Below are positions 14,725 through 23,451 of a DNA stretch of 25,233 bases, one piece after another (position 1 is the stretch's first letter; each line of letters begins with the position of its first letter). Source of the stretch: DASRHY01 sp046765875. Lineage in GTDB: Bacteria > Actinomycetota > Actinomycetes > Propionibacteriales > Kribbellaceae. The stretch lies in assembly GCA_046765875.1 (NCBI GenBank), contig JBKPSJ010000277.1, positions 1-25,233 of the forward strand, in the 5' to 3' direction. A program made the translations under genes and the position numbers. The notes beneath the pieces are model-generated. The model had not been told where the DNA came from. It saw nothing but the letters and a program-made list of their open reading frames with translations, and made no database searches.

Positions 14725-15791
14725 GCGTCGATCTCGGCTTCCCCGGCCTGAACGGTGTCCCAGCCGCGGAGCAGACACAGAATCGCAAGGAGTTCGTGTC
14801 CGACCAGGAGGTCCGCTGGTGTCCGGGCTGCGGCGACTACGCCGTACTGGCCGCGTTCCAGGGCTTCCTGCCCGAGCTCGGGGTCAGGCGCGAGAACATC
14901 GTGATGGTGTCGGGCATCGGCTGCTCGAGCCGGTTCCCGTACTACCTGTCGACGTACGGCGTGCACTCGATCCACGGCCGGGCCCCGACGATCGCGACCG
15001 GGCTCGCGGTGACCCGACCGGACCTGAGTGTCTGGGTGATCACCGGTGACGGCGACGCGCTGTCCATCGGAGGCAACCATCTGATCCATACCATCCGCCG
15101 AAACGTGAACCTGAAGATCTTGCTGTTCAACAACCGGATCTACGGCCTTACCAAGGGCCAGTACTCGCCCACCTCCGAGCGCGGCAAGGTGACGAAGTCG
15201 ACGCCGATGGGGTCGGTTGACACCCCGTTCAACCCGCTGTCGCTGGCGATCGGCGCGGAGGCCAAGTTCGTGGCCCGGACGATCGACTCCGACCGCAAAC
15301 ATCTGACCGAGGTGCTGCGCGCGGCGGCGGCTCACCGGGGCACGGCGTTCGTAGAGATCTACCAGAACTGCCCGATCTTCAACGACAACGCATTCGACGC
15401 CGTGAAGGATCCGGCGACCCGAGACGACGCGATCATCCCCCTCCAGCACGGTGAGCCGATCCGGTTCGGCCGCGATGGCCGGCTCGGTGTGGTTCGAGAC
15501 GACAGCGGCATCGGTCAGTTGAAGGTCGTCGAGGTCGCCTCACTACCGAACGGCGAGGCCGACCTGGTTGTACATGACGCGCATCACGAGGACCCTGCCT
15601 ACGCCTTCGCGCTGTCTCGCCTCACCGGCGGAGGCGTGCTCAAGCGGGCCCCGATCGGGATCTTCCGCGCCGTCGAGCGCCAGGTATACGACGACCAGGT
15701 CCGCGAGCAGGTCACGCGTGCCAAGCAGGAGCAGGGCGACGGCGACCTCCAGGCCCTGGTCACCGGTTCCGACACCTGGACCGTCAACTGA
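14721..15791 (+). CDS. korB: 2-oxoacid:ferredoxin oxidoreductase, beta subunit
   Basis: 356 aa; binds thiamine diphosphate and a [4Fe-4S] cluster. Cysteines C34 and C37 (RWCPGCGDY), C68 (SGIGCSSRFPYY) and C217 (YQNCPIF) are the likely cluster ligands. The TPP motif starts at ITGDGDALSIGGNHLIH (about 108) and ends at LLFNNRIYGLTKGQYSPTS. The ATG at 14721 overlaps the korA stop. Together they form a two-gene operon closed by a strong hairpin. The enzyme yields low-potential electrons, which neither NADH nor the usual NuoEFG module is needed to pass on. The neighbouring NADH-module-less nuo set is therefore a possible acceptor. Confidence 0.96.
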   Translation: MSVDLGFPGLNGVPAAEQTQNRKEFVSDQEVRWCPGCGDYAVLAAFQGFLPELGVRRENIVMVSGIGCSSRFPYYLSTYGVHSIHGRAPTIATGLAVTRPDLSVWVITGDGDALSIGGNHLIHTIRRNVNLKILLFNNRIYGLTKGQYSPTSERGKVTKSTPMGSVDTPFNPLSLAIGAEAKFVARTIDSDRKHLTEVLRAAAAHRGTAFVEIYQNCPIFNDNAFDAVKDPATRDDAIIPLQHGEPIRFGRDGRLGVVRDDSGIGQLKVVEVASLPNGEADLVVHDAHHEDPAYAFALSRLTGGGVLKRAPIGIFRAVERQVYDDQVREQVTRAKQEQGDGDLQALVTGSDTWTVN

Positions 15792-15823
15792 CCGATCCCG
15801 ACTGGTCGGTCGGGATCGGTCAG
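15788..15823. terminator. 15-bp perfect hairpin terminator overlapping the korB stop
   Basis: CTGACCGATCCCGAC (15788-15802) pairs with GTCGGGATCGGTCAG (15809-15823) around a 6-base loop. It begins inside the korB stop codon. There is no T-run on either side. As the stem is symmetric it may also stop minus-strand transcription from the transporter remnant. Confidence 0.7.
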
Positions 15824-15827
15824 AAGA

Positions 15828-16131
15828 GGTCATGCCGAGTGTCGCCAGCGAGACCCGGCCACGGTCGCCGGCGTTGATCAGCGCGTAGATGGCGGTGCCG
15901 GTGCCTGCGGTGACCAGCAGGGCGCCGAGTACGTCGAGCCGCTGCCGTTGTGGCGCCCGCGCCGTGTCCGGCAGGTTCCGCAGCAGCGCGGCGAACACGA
16001 CCAGACCGATCGGCACGTTGATGTAGAAGACCCACTGCCAGCCGGGGCCGGCCGTGAGCGGGCCGCCGACCAGGACACCGACTGCCGAGCCGGTACCGCC
16101 GAGCGCGGACCACGTACCCGGCCGCCTGCGT
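15828..16131 (-). pseudogene. Remnant of a DHA2/EmrB-type MFS drug transporter
   Basis: Only about 100 codons of a ~450-500 aa transporter remain. On the minus strand the frame reads TWSALGGTGSAVGVLVGGPL, then GPGWQWVFYINVPIGLVVFA, LRNLPDTARAPQRQRLDVLG and ALLVTAGTGTAIYALINAGD. These are the fifth-sixth helix region typical of EmrB/QacA proteins. The frame is blocked upstream by a TAA near 16129-16131, with no start before it, and runs into the korB terminator at the other end. Both ends are missing, so it is a broken gene fragment, perhaps left by deletion or rearrangement between korB and rarD. Confidence 0.8.
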
Positions 16132-16187
16132 TACACATCACAGTCCACGTAATGAGCAAACTTATCCAACACCACTGTCAGATCACT

Positions 16188-16200
16188 TAGACTGGCAACC
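16188..16200 (+). promoter_or_regulatory. Candidate -10 element for a leaderless rarD transcript
   Basis: TAGACT at 16188-16193 is seven bases before the GTG start at 16201. That is the spacing expected when transcription begins at the start codon. No ribosome site is visible. No clear -35 was found. Confidence 0.35.
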
Positions 16201-17115
16201 GTGCCGGATCAGCGCAGGGGATTTCTGTTCGGCCTCGGTGCGTACCTGCTCTGGGGCCTTTTCCCCCTGTACTGGAAGCTGCTCGACGAGAGCGGCGCGG
16301 TCGAACTGCTGTCGCACCGGATCCTGTGGTCGATGGTGACGATCGCGCTGCTGGTCGTCCTACGCCGGCGGCTGAAGCAACTCCGCGCGACCGCGACCAA
16401 CCGGCGGCAACTGGCCTGGCTCGCACTGGCGGCGGTGCTGATCACCTTCAACTGGGGCACGTACATCTGGGGCGTCAACCATGGACACGTCGTGGAGACC
16501 TCGTTGGGGTACTTCATCACCCCGCTGTTCACGGTCATGCTCGGCGTGGTCGTGCTCGGCGAACGGCTTCGCCCGGCGCAGTGGGCAGCACTCGGGATCG
16601 CCGCCCTTGCGGTGCTCGGCCTGACCCTGGAGTACGGACGGCCGCCGTGGATCGCGCTGATCCTGACCGTGACGTTCGGCAGCTACGGACTGGCGAAGAA
16701 GAAGGCCGGCGCCGGTGCGCTCGAGGGCATGACCATCGAGACGGCCGTGATCGCACCGATCGCGCTCGTGGTCCTGATCGTGCTCAGCGCCAGCGGCCAG
16801 GCGACCGTCACCGAGCACGGTTTCTGGTACGTCGCCCTGATGCTCGCCGCTGGTCCGATAACGGCGGCGCCGCTGCTGCTGTTCGGCGCGGCCGCGACCC
16901 GGATCCCGCTGACCACATTGGGGATCCTGCAGTACATCGCGCCGATCATGCAGTTCGCGCTGGGCGTGCTGGTGTACCACGAAGCGATGCCGCCGATGCG
17001 CTGGGCCGGGTTCGGACTGGTCTGGCTGGCGCTGGCGATCATGACCTGGGACGCGCTGGCGTACCGCCGTCGCACCCTGGCCCTCGCCGCGGCCGCCGCC
17101 CCAGCACCCGCCTGA
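16201..17115 (+). CDS. rarD: RarD-type EamA-family transporter
   Basis: A 304-aa membrane protein with about ten hydrophobic helices. It starts with RGFLFGLGAYLLWGLFPLYW and contains HRILWSMVTIALLVVLRRR, NWGTYIWGVNHGHVVETSLG and YFITPLFTVMLGVVVLGERL, then in the second half PLTTLGILQYIAPIMQFALG and FGLVWLALAIMTWDAL. These mark RarD proteins of the drug/metabolite transporter superfamily. Substrate unknown; the chloramphenicol-sensitivity name is historic. Single gene on the plus strand, convergent with the polyprenyl synthase 38 bases downstream. It ends in an Ala/Pro tail. Confidence 0.92.
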   Translation: MPDQRRGFLFGLGAYLLWGLFPLYWKLLDESGAVELLSHRILWSMVTIALLVVLRRRLKQLRATATNRRQLAWLALAAVLITFNWGTYIWGVNHGHVVETSLGYFITPLFTVMLGVVVLGERLRPAQWAALGIAALAVLGLTLEYGRPPWIALILTVTFGSYGLAKKKAGAGALEGMTIETAVIAPIALVVLIVLSASGQATVTEHGFWYVALMLAAGPITAAPLLLFGAAATRIPLTTLGILQYIAPIMQFALGVLVYHEAMPPMRWAGFGLVWLALAIMTWDALAYRRRTLALAAAAAPAPA

Positions 17116-17138
17116 GACCCAGGCATCCGCCTGAGACC
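17109..17138 (+). repeat. 11-base direct repeat at the rarD stop
   Basis: CGCCTGAGACC occurs at 17109-17119 and again at 17128-17138. The first copy includes the rarD TGA stop. Probably a small local duplication in the short gap between convergent genes. Confidence 0.5.
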
Positions 17139-17153
17139 AAGGACCAGGCCGTT

Positions 17154-18167
17154 CTAGGACGTACGGGAGACGACGAGGTCGCAGAGGGCTGCGAGCGCGG
17201 CCCGGGCCGGGATGTCCGGCAGGCTGACCAGCAACCCGCGCGCCTTCTCCGCCCGGACGCGGACGCTGTCCTCGGCCTCACGCAGGGCCGGATGCGCCCG
17301 CAGCAGCGTCAGGGTCTCGGCGACCAGCTCGTCGTCGGTGGACAGGTCGGACCCGAGCAACTCGTGCAGCCGGGCGTCCTCCGGCGCGGTCGACCTGCGC
17401 GCGATCAGCACCGGCAACGTCGGTACGCCCTCACGCAGGTCGGTGCCGGGTGTCTTGCCGGACTGGCCGGACTCCGACGACACGTCGAGGATGTCGTCGG
17501 AAAGCTGGAAGGCCTGCCCGATCTCCTCACCGAAAGCGCGCAGCGTCTCCTGCACCGACTCGTCCGCACCGGCGAACCGGGCGCCGAATAGCGCCGATGT
17601 CGCGATCAGCGAGCCGGTCTTGTCGGCGACGACCGACAGGTAGTGGGCCAGCGCGTCCTGGCCGGCACCGGCGCCGAGCGTCTCGCGGATCTGTCCCTCG
17701 ACCAGCCGGCTGAAGGTCCGGGCCTGGATCCGTACGGCTTCCGGGCCGAGCCCTGCGACCAGGTCCGACGCCCGGGCGAACAGCCAGTCGCCGGTGAGGA
17801 TGGCCACCGAGTTGTCCCAGCGCGCGTTGGCCGTGTCGGCGCCGCGGCGCAGCTCGGCGTCGTCCATCACGTCGTCGTGGTAGAGCGTGGCCAGGTGGGT
17901 CAACTCGACCAGTGCGCCGGCGCTGATCACCTCCCCGTGGTCCGGGTTCGGCCCGAACTCGGCGGCCAGCAGCGTCAGCAGCGGCCGGAACCGCTTGCCA
18001 CCGGCCGCCATCACGTGCTGGGCCGCCTCGGTCACGAACGGCGCCTCCGACACCGCCGAGTCCCGCAACACCCGCTCGACCTCGGCCAGCCGGCCCCGGA
18101 TGCGGGCCTCCAGCACGGGGTCGGAAAACGCCAGCCCCAGGCTGGTGTCGACGGGCGGACTGCTCAA
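17154..18167 (-). CDS. All-trans long-chain polyprenyl diphosphate synthase
   Basis: 337 aa; chain-lengthening prenyltransferase. Motifs: GGKRFRP (56-62), first Asp-rich motif YHDDVMDDAELRRG (D98, D99, D102) and second FQLSDDILD (D224, D225, D228). Residues at -4 and -5 before the first motif are small (Thr, Ala), which suits a long-chain product such as a hepta- to nonaprenyl chain. The TTG start at 18167 overlaps the nuoN stop (TTGA), so it is translated with the complex I operon. In actinobacteria this product is expected to supply the menaquinone side chain, the electron acceptor of the complex encoded upstream. Exact chain length is not determinable here. Confidence 0.93.
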   Translation of the reverse strand: MSSPPVDTSLGLAFSDPVLEARIRGRLAEVERVLRDSAVSEAPFVTEAAQHVMAAGGKRFRPLLTLLAAEFGPNPDHGEVISAGALVELTHLATLYHDDVMDDAELRRGADTANARWDNSVAILTGDWLFARASDLVAGLGPEAVRIQARTFSRLVEGQIRETLGAGAGQDALAHYLSVVADKTGSLIATSALFGARFAGADESVQETLRAFGEEIGQAFQLSDDILDVSSESGQSGKTPGTDLREGVPTLPVLIARRSTAPEDARLHELLGSDLSTDDELVAETLTLLRAHPALREAEDSVRVRAEKARGLLVSLPDIPARAALAALCDLVVSRTS

Positions 18168-19741
18168 CGGATGAACTCACCCGCCCTTGCGGCCAGATCG
18201 AGTACCGGGCCGGGGATGATGCCGAGCACGACGGTCGCGGCCAGCCCGAGCGACACCGCGACGGTGGTCTGCCAGCCGGGCAGCGCCACGTCTGGGCTGT
18301 CCATGGCCGGCTCGGAGAAGAACATCAGCACGATGACGCGGACGTAGAAGAACGCGGCGACCAGGCTGCACAGCACCGCCACGACCACCAGCGGCCAGGC
18401 GCCACCGGTCCAGGCGGCGGTGAACACAGCCCACTTGCCGGTGAAGCCCGAGGTCAGTGGGATGCCGGCGAACGCGAGCAGGAAGAACGCGAAGATCCCG
18501 GCCAGCAGCGGCGACTTCTTGCCCAGACCGACCCAGCGCGACAGGTGCGTCGCCTCGCCGCCAGCGTCGCGCACCAGCGTGACGACCGCGAAGGCGCCGA
18601 TGGTCGCGAACCCGTACGCCACCAGGTAGAACAGCACCGCCTGCATCGAGGTGACGCCGCGGGTGACGCCGGCGCCGACCTGCGCGACACCGACGAACGC
18701 GGTGAGCAGGAAGCCGGCGTGCGCGATCGACGAGTACGCGAGCATCCGCTTCACGTCGGTCTGCGTGATCGCGACGATCGAGCCGACCACCATGGTCAGG
18801 ATCGCGACCACCCAGATCATCGGCGACCAGTCCCACCGGGTGCCGCCGAGTGCGACGTAGAACACCCGCATCAGCGCGGCGAACGCGGCGATCTTGGTGC
18901 ACGAGGCCATGAACCCGGTCACCGGTGTCGGCGCGCCTTGGTACACATCCGGGATCCAGGAGGCGAACGGGACGGCACCCACCTTGAACAGCAGGCCGAC
19001 GCCGAGCAGTCCGGTCCCGGCCAGCAGCATCGCGGAGTTGCCGGTCTTCGCGGCCAGCGAGTCCGAGATCGCGCCGAGCTGCATCGATCCCGAGAACCCG
19101 TACAGCAGCGCGATCCCGTACAGCAGGAACGCCGAGGAGAACGCGCCGAGCAGGAAGTACTTCATCGCCGCTTCCTGCGACAGCAGCCGGCGCCGCCGGG
19201 CCAGTCCGCACAGCAGATACAGCGGCAGCGAGAACACCTCGAGCGCGACGAACAGCGTCAGCAGGTCGTTCGCCGCGGCGAACAGCATCATCCCGCCGGC
19301 CGCGAACAGCGTCAGCGGGAACACCTCGGTGTGCTCGATCCGCAGCGCGATCGCCTCACGCTCGGCCTCGCTGCCCGGTACGGCGGCAGCCTGCCCGGCG
19401 AACGCGGACAGGCCACCGTCGAGCGAGCGCTCGGCGAACAGCAGGACGCTGATCAGCGTCAGTCCGAGCAGCAGCAGCCAGATGAACAACGCCGGGCCGT
19501 CGACCGCGATTGCGCCCTCGGCACCGATCAGCCGGTCCTTGTTCCACATCGAGCTGATCGTGACCGCGCCGGCCGCGACCAGTGCGACGATACTCAGCGC
19601 CAGCTGGATGGTGTGCCGCAGCGGCCGCGGCGCGAACGCCTCGACGAGGACGCCGGCACAGGCCGCGACGAACACGATCAGCAGCGGCGCGAGCTCGCCG
19701 TACTCGATCTTCGGCGCGACGAAATCCGCGAGCGCGATCAC
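18164..19741 (-). CDS. nuoN: Complex I subunit NuoN (canonical operon)
   Basis: Antiporter-like membrane subunit (ND2 family), 525 aa, GTG start overlapping the nuoM stop. Signatures: membrane Glu in LFVALEVFSLPLYLLCGLAR, Lys in GLLFKVGAVPFASWIPDVYQ and GAPTPVTGFMASCTKIAAF, and Lys in QTDVKRMLAYSSIAHAGF. About 14 hydrophobic segments are visible. There is a moderately long insertion of about 20 hydrophilic residues (PGSEAEREAIALRIEHTE) before the fourth helix, as seen in other actinobacterial NuoN. Last of the nuo genes here; followed by the prenyl synthase. Confidence 0.96.
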   Translation of the reverse strand: MIALADFVAPKIEYGELAPLLIVFVAACAGVLVEAFAPRPLRHTIQLALSIVALVAAGAVTISSMWNKDRLIGAEGAIAVDGPALFIWLLLLGLTLISVLLFAERSLDGGLSAFAGQAAAVPGSEAEREAIALRIEHTEVFPLTLFAAGGMMLFAAANDLLTLFVALEVFSLPLYLLCGLARRRRLLSQEAAMKYFLLGAFSSAFLLYGIALLYGFSGSMQLGAISDSLAAKTGNSAMLLAGTGLLGVGLLFKVGAVPFASWIPDVYQGAPTPVTGFMASCTKIAAFAALMRVFYVALGGTRWDWSPMIWVVAILTMVVGSIVAITQTDVKRMLAYSSIAHAGFLLTAFVGVAQVGAGVTRGVTSMQAVLFYLVAYGFATIGAFAVVTLVRDAGGEATHLSRWVGLGKKSPLLAGIFAFFLLAFAGIPLTSGFTGKWAVFTAAWTGGAWPLVVVAVLCSLVAAFFYVRVIVLMFFSEPAMDSPDVALPGWQTTVAVSLGLAATVVLGIIPGPVLDLAARAGEFIR

Positions 19742-21282
19742 TTCTGGCCCTCCGTCACGGGAACGTCCGGCTGCGGGTCGGTCACTCCGACCTGGGTCAT
19801 GGTCGCCTGCACGGCGGGCTTGATCACGTCGACCAGCGGCTTCGGGTACAGCCCGAGCCCGAGGATGAGCGCGATCAGCGGGGCGACCGCGAGGACCTCA
19901 CGGAACCGCAGGTCCTTCATCCGCACCACGCGCTCGTTGGCGTCGTCGACCGGCCCGGTCATCAGGCGCTGGTACATGATCAGGATGTACAGCGCGGCCA
20001 GCACGATCCCGAGCACCGCGATCGCGGCGATCGTACGGTGCTTGCTGAACGTACCGGCCAGCACCATGAACTCGGAGATGAACGGGGACAGACCCGGTAG
20101 CGAAAGGCTGGACAGGCCGGCGAACAGGAAGGTGCCGGCCAGCACCGGCGCCACCTTCTCCACTCCGCCGTAGTCGGCTATCCGGGCCGAGCCGCGACGC
20201 GAGATCAGATACCCGGCGATCAGGAACAACGCCGCTGTCGACAAGCCGTGGTTGAACATGTACAGCGTCGACCCGGTCATGCCTTGCGACGTCAGCGCGT
20301 AGATGCCCATCACTATGAAGCCGAAGTGCGAGATCGAGGTGTAGGCGATCAGCCGTTTCATGTCGGTCTGGCCGATCGCCAGCAGCGCGCCGTACAGGAT
20401 GCTGATCAGCGCGAGCACCAGGACGACCGGCGTTGCCCACTTGGACGCCTCCGGGAACAGCCCGAGGCAGTACCGCAGCATCCCGAAGGTGCCGATCTTG
20501 TCCAGTACGCCGACCAGCAGCACCGACGTACCCGGCGTCGCCTCGGCGGCCGCGTCCGGCAGCCAGGTGTGGAACGGCACCATCGGCGCCTTGACCGCGA
20601 ACGCGAACAGGAACCCGAGCATCAACCAGCGCTCGGTGTCGGTGCCCATGTTCAGCTTGGACAGGTCGCCGAGCAGGTACGACGGGTTGCCGGCCTGCGC
20701 CGAGACGACGTACAGGCCGATCACCGACGCCAGCATCAGCAGGCCGCCGAGCAGCGAGTAGAGCAGGAACTTCACCGCCGCGTACGAGCGCTGCGCACCA
20801 CCGAAGCCGCCGATCAGGAAGTACATCGGGATGAGCGTGGCCTCGAACAACACGTAGAAGAGGAACACGTCGATGGACGCGAACACACCGATCGCCAGTG
20901 CCTCCAGGCCGAGGATCCAGGCGAAGAAGGACTTTTCGCTCCAGCGGCCGCCGCGGGCGTCGTTCCAGGACGCGACCACCACGATCGGTGTCAGCAGCGC
21001 GACCAGCGCGACCAGCGTGATGCCGAGGCCGTCGAGCCCGAGCGCGTAGTGCGCGCCGAACGCGGAGATCCAGGTGTGGTTCTCCAGGTACTTGTAGCTG
21101 CCTGCGGCCGGCTTGTCCGACAGGTAGCCGATGGTGAGGCCTGCGACCAGGAGGAAGGTCGCGACCGCGAAGCCGAGGGCAACCCGTTTCGCGGTCCGGT
21201 TCTGCGGCTGCGGGACGAGCATCACCGCGACCGCGCCGGCCAGCGGCAGCAGCAGCGCGACGGTCAGCCAGGGAAAGTTCAC
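19738..21282 (-). CDS. nuoM: Complex I subunit NuoM (canonical operon)
   Basis: Antiporter-like membrane subunit (ND4 family), 514 aa. GTG at 21282 overlaps the nuoL stop. Signatures: Glu in YVLFEATLIPMYFLIGGFGG, Lys in FAVKAPMVPFHTWLPDA followed by AEATPGTSVLLVGVLDKIG, Lys in QTDMKRLIAYTSISHFGF, and MFNHGLSTAALFLIAGYL. The C-terminus is a short hydrophilic tail (DPQPDVPVTEGQK). All expected proton-path residues are in place. Confidence 0.97.
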   Translation of the reverse strand: MNFPWLTVALLLPLAGAVAVMLVPQPQNRTAKRVALGFAVATFLLVAGLTIGYLSDKPAAGSYKYLENHTWISAFGAHYALGLDGLGITLVALVALLTPIVVVASWNDARGGRWSEKSFFAWILGLEALAIGVFASIDVFLFYVLFEATLIPMYFLIGGFGGAQRSYAAVKFLLYSLLGGLLMLASVIGLYVVSAQAGNPSYLLGDLSKLNMGTDTERWLMLGFLFAFAVKAPMVPFHTWLPDAAAEATPGTSVLLVGVLDKIGTFGMLRYCLGLFPEASKWATPVVLVLALISILYGALLAIGQTDMKRLIAYTSISHFGFIVMGIYALTSQGMTGSTLYMFNHGLSTAALFLIAGYLISRRGSARIADYGGVEKVAPVLAGTFLFAGLSSLSLPGLSPFISEFMVLAGTFSKHRTIAAIAVLGIVLAALYILIMYQRLMTGPVDDANERVVRMKDLRFREVLAVAPLIALILGLGLYPKPLVDVIKPAVQATMTQVGVTDPQPDVPVTEGQK

Positions 21283-23144
21283 GAGAACCTCACCGCCAGG
21301 AGTGCGACGACCACGAGTGCGGCGCCGAAGACCATGCTGAGTGCGTACGAACGAACGAAGCCCGTCTGGACGCGGCGCAATCGGCCGGATGCACCGCCGA
21401 ACAGCGCGGCCGTCCCGTTCACCAGCCCGTCGACGACGCGGTTGTCGAAGAACACCAACGTGCGGGTCAGGTACTGGCCCGGGCGCATGAACACCGCCTC
21501 GTTCAACGCGTCACCGTACAGGTCCCTGCGGGCGAAGGTCGTCACCGGCGAGACCCGGGCCGGCGCCTCGCGCGGGATGTCGGCGCGGAACAGCCGCCAG
21601 GCGATCGCGACACCGGCCAGCACCACCACGAGGATGATCAGCGTCATCGCCAGCGTGCTGAGCGGGGGTTCGGACTCCTCGAACCCGACCACCGGCTCGA
21701 GGAACTTGATGATCCAGTGGTTGAGGTACAGCAGGCCGCCGCCGAGTGACAACGCGGCCAGGACGATCAGCGGCCAGGTCATCACCCTCGGCGACTCATG
21801 TGGGTGGGCGCCGTCCTCCCAGCGCTTCTCGCCGAAGAACGTCATCAGCATCAGCCGGCTCATGTAGAACGCGGTGATGCCGGCGCCGACCAGTGCCGCC
21901 AGGCCGGCGTACACGTTGTCGGCGAACGCGGCCTCGATGATCGGGTCCTTGCTGAAGAAGCCGGCGAACGGCGGGATGCCGATGATCGCGAGATAGCCGA
22001 ACGAGAACGTCACGAACGTGACCTTCATGAACCTGAGCAGGTCGCCGTAGTGCCGCATGTCGACGTCGTCGTTCATGCCGTGCATCACCGAGCCCGCGCC
22101 GAGGAACAGGTTGGCCTTGAAGAAGCCGTGCGTGAGCAGATGGAAGATCGCCAAGGCGTACCCGGCCGGGCCGAGACCCGCGGCCAGCATCATGTAGCCG
22201 ATCTGCGACATCGTCGATCCGGCCAGCGCCTTCTTGATGTCGTCCTTGGCGCAGCCGATGATCGCGCCGGCCAGGGCGGTGACGGCGCCGACTACGATCA
22301 CCGCGGTCGCCGCCGCCTCGGTCTGCGCATACACCGCGTGCGACCGGGTCACCAGATAGACCCCGGCGGTCACCATGGTTGCGGCGTGGATCAGCGCCGA
22401 CACCGGGGTCGGGCCCTCCATCGCGTCCAGCAGCCAGGACTGCAACGGCACCTGTGCGGACTTGCCGCAGGCCGCGAGCAGCAGCATCAGCCCGAGCAGG
22501 GTCGCCCAGGTATCGCTCACCTTGCTGACGCCCGCGTTCACAGCACTGAAGCTGGACGAGCCGAACAGGGTCCACATCGACATCACCGCGAGCGACATGC
22601 CCATGTCACCGACCCGGTTGACCACGAACGCCTTCTTCGCCGCGGTCGCCGCCGAGTCCTTGTACTGCCAGAACCCGATCAGCAGGTACGACGCCAGGCC
22701 GACGCCCTCCCAGCCGACGAACACCACCAGGTAGTCCGCGGCCAGCACGAGCAGCAGCATCGACGCGACGAACAGGTTCATGTATCCGAAGAACCGCCGC
22801 CGGCGCGGATCGGCCGCCATGTAGCCGATCGAGTAGATGTGGATCACGCTGCCCACACCGGTGATCAGCAGTACGAACAGGATCGACAACTGGTCGACAA
22901 GCAGCGACACGTCGACGGTGATGCGGCCGACCGAGAACCACTCGAACAGACGGAAGGTGTCCGACCGGTCGTCGGCGTTGCGGCCGAGCATCTGCACGAA
23001 AATCACCACGCCGAACACGAACGACAGCAGCGGTGCCGCGCACCCGAGCAGGTGCCCCCACGCGTCGGTACGCCGCCCGCCGACCAGCAGGACGGCCGCC
23101 GACACCGCGGGTACGGCGATCAGCAACCACGCCAGAGTGTGCAT
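21279..23144 (-). CDS. nuoL: Complex I subunit NuoL (canonical operon)
   Basis: Distal antiporter-like subunit (ND5 family), 621 aa, full length with the C-terminal lateral helix region. Signatures: VGWEGVGLASYLLIGFWQ, ACGKSAQVPLQSWLLDAMEG, PTPVSALIHAATMVTAGVYL, KDDIKKALAGSTMSQIGYMM, HLLTHGFFKANLFLGAGSVM and GMNDDVDMRHYGDL. The ATG at 23144 follows GAGGATC and lies seven bases after the nuoK stop. It is the reference for judging the shorter, altered NuoL2 at the left edge. Confidence 0.97.
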   Translation of the reverse strand: MHTLAWLLIAVPAVSAAVLLVGGRRTDAWGHLLGCAAPLLSFVFGVVIFVQMLGRNADDRSDTFRLFEWFSVGRITVDVSLLVDQLSILFVLLITGVGSVIHIYSIGYMAADPRRRRFFGYMNLFVASMLLLVLAADYLVVFVGWEGVGLASYLLIGFWQYKDSAATAAKKAFVVNRVGDMGMSLAVMSMWTLFGSSSFSAVNAGVSKVSDTWATLLGLMLLLAACGKSAQVPLQSWLLDAMEGPTPVSALIHAATMVTAGVYLVTRSHAVYAQTEAAATAVIVVGAVTALAGAIIGCAKDDIKKALAGSTMSQIGYMMLAAGLGPAGYALAIFHLLTHGFFKANLFLGAGSVMHGMNDDVDMRHYGDLLRFMKVTFVTFSFGYLAIIGIPPFAGFFSKDPIIEAAFADNVYAGLAALVGAGITAFYMSRLMLMTFFGEKRWEDGAHPHESPRVMTWPLIVLAALSLGGGLLYLNHWIIKFLEPVVGFEESEPPLSTLAMTLIILVVVLAGVAIAWRLFRADIPREAPARVSPVTTFARRDLYGDALNEAVFMRPGQYLTRTLVFFDNRVVDGLVNGTAALFGGASGRLRRVQTGFVRSYALSMVFGAALVVVALLAVRFS

Positions 23145-23151
23145 CTGATCC

Positions 23152-23451
23152 TCAGTACTTCAGCAGGTTGGCGTCGTCGACCGAGGCCGAGCGACGGGTG
23201 CGGAAGATGGCCATGATGATCGCCAGCCCGACGACGACCTCCGCGGCGGCGACCACCATCACGAAGAAGGCGGCGATCTGGCCGTCGAGGTTGCCGTGCT
23301 GCCGGGCGAAGCTGACGAACGCGAGGTTGGTGGCGTTGAACATCAGCTCGACACACATGAACACCACGATCGCGTTGCGCCGGACCAGCACCCCGAGCGC
23401 GCCGATGCTGAACAGGATCGCCGAGAGCACAACATAGGGCTCGGTGGTCAT
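23152..23451 (-). CDS. nuoK: Complex I subunit NuoK (canonical operon)
   Basis: 99 aa, three helices (ND4L family). The conserved membrane glutamates are in VFMCVELMFNATNLAFVSFA and VMVVAAAEVVVGLAIIMAI. The ATG at 23451 overlaps the nuoJ stop (ATGA). Similar in length and layout to NuoK2 at 1237-1551. Confidence 0.96.
   Translation of the reverse strand: MTTEPYVVLSAILFSIGALGVLVRRNAIVVFMCVELMFNATNLAFVSFARQHGNLDGQIAAFFVMVVAAAEVVVGLAIIMAIFRTRRSASVDDANLLKY

Noticed and set aside
18545..20173. 542-codon plus-strand open frame
   Set aside because: Shadow of nuoN and nuoM; no ribosome site or recognisable domain.
20248..21867. 539-codon plus-strand open frame
   Set aside because: Opposite strand of nuoM and nuoL; low-complexity Gln/Arg/Asp product with no family traits.
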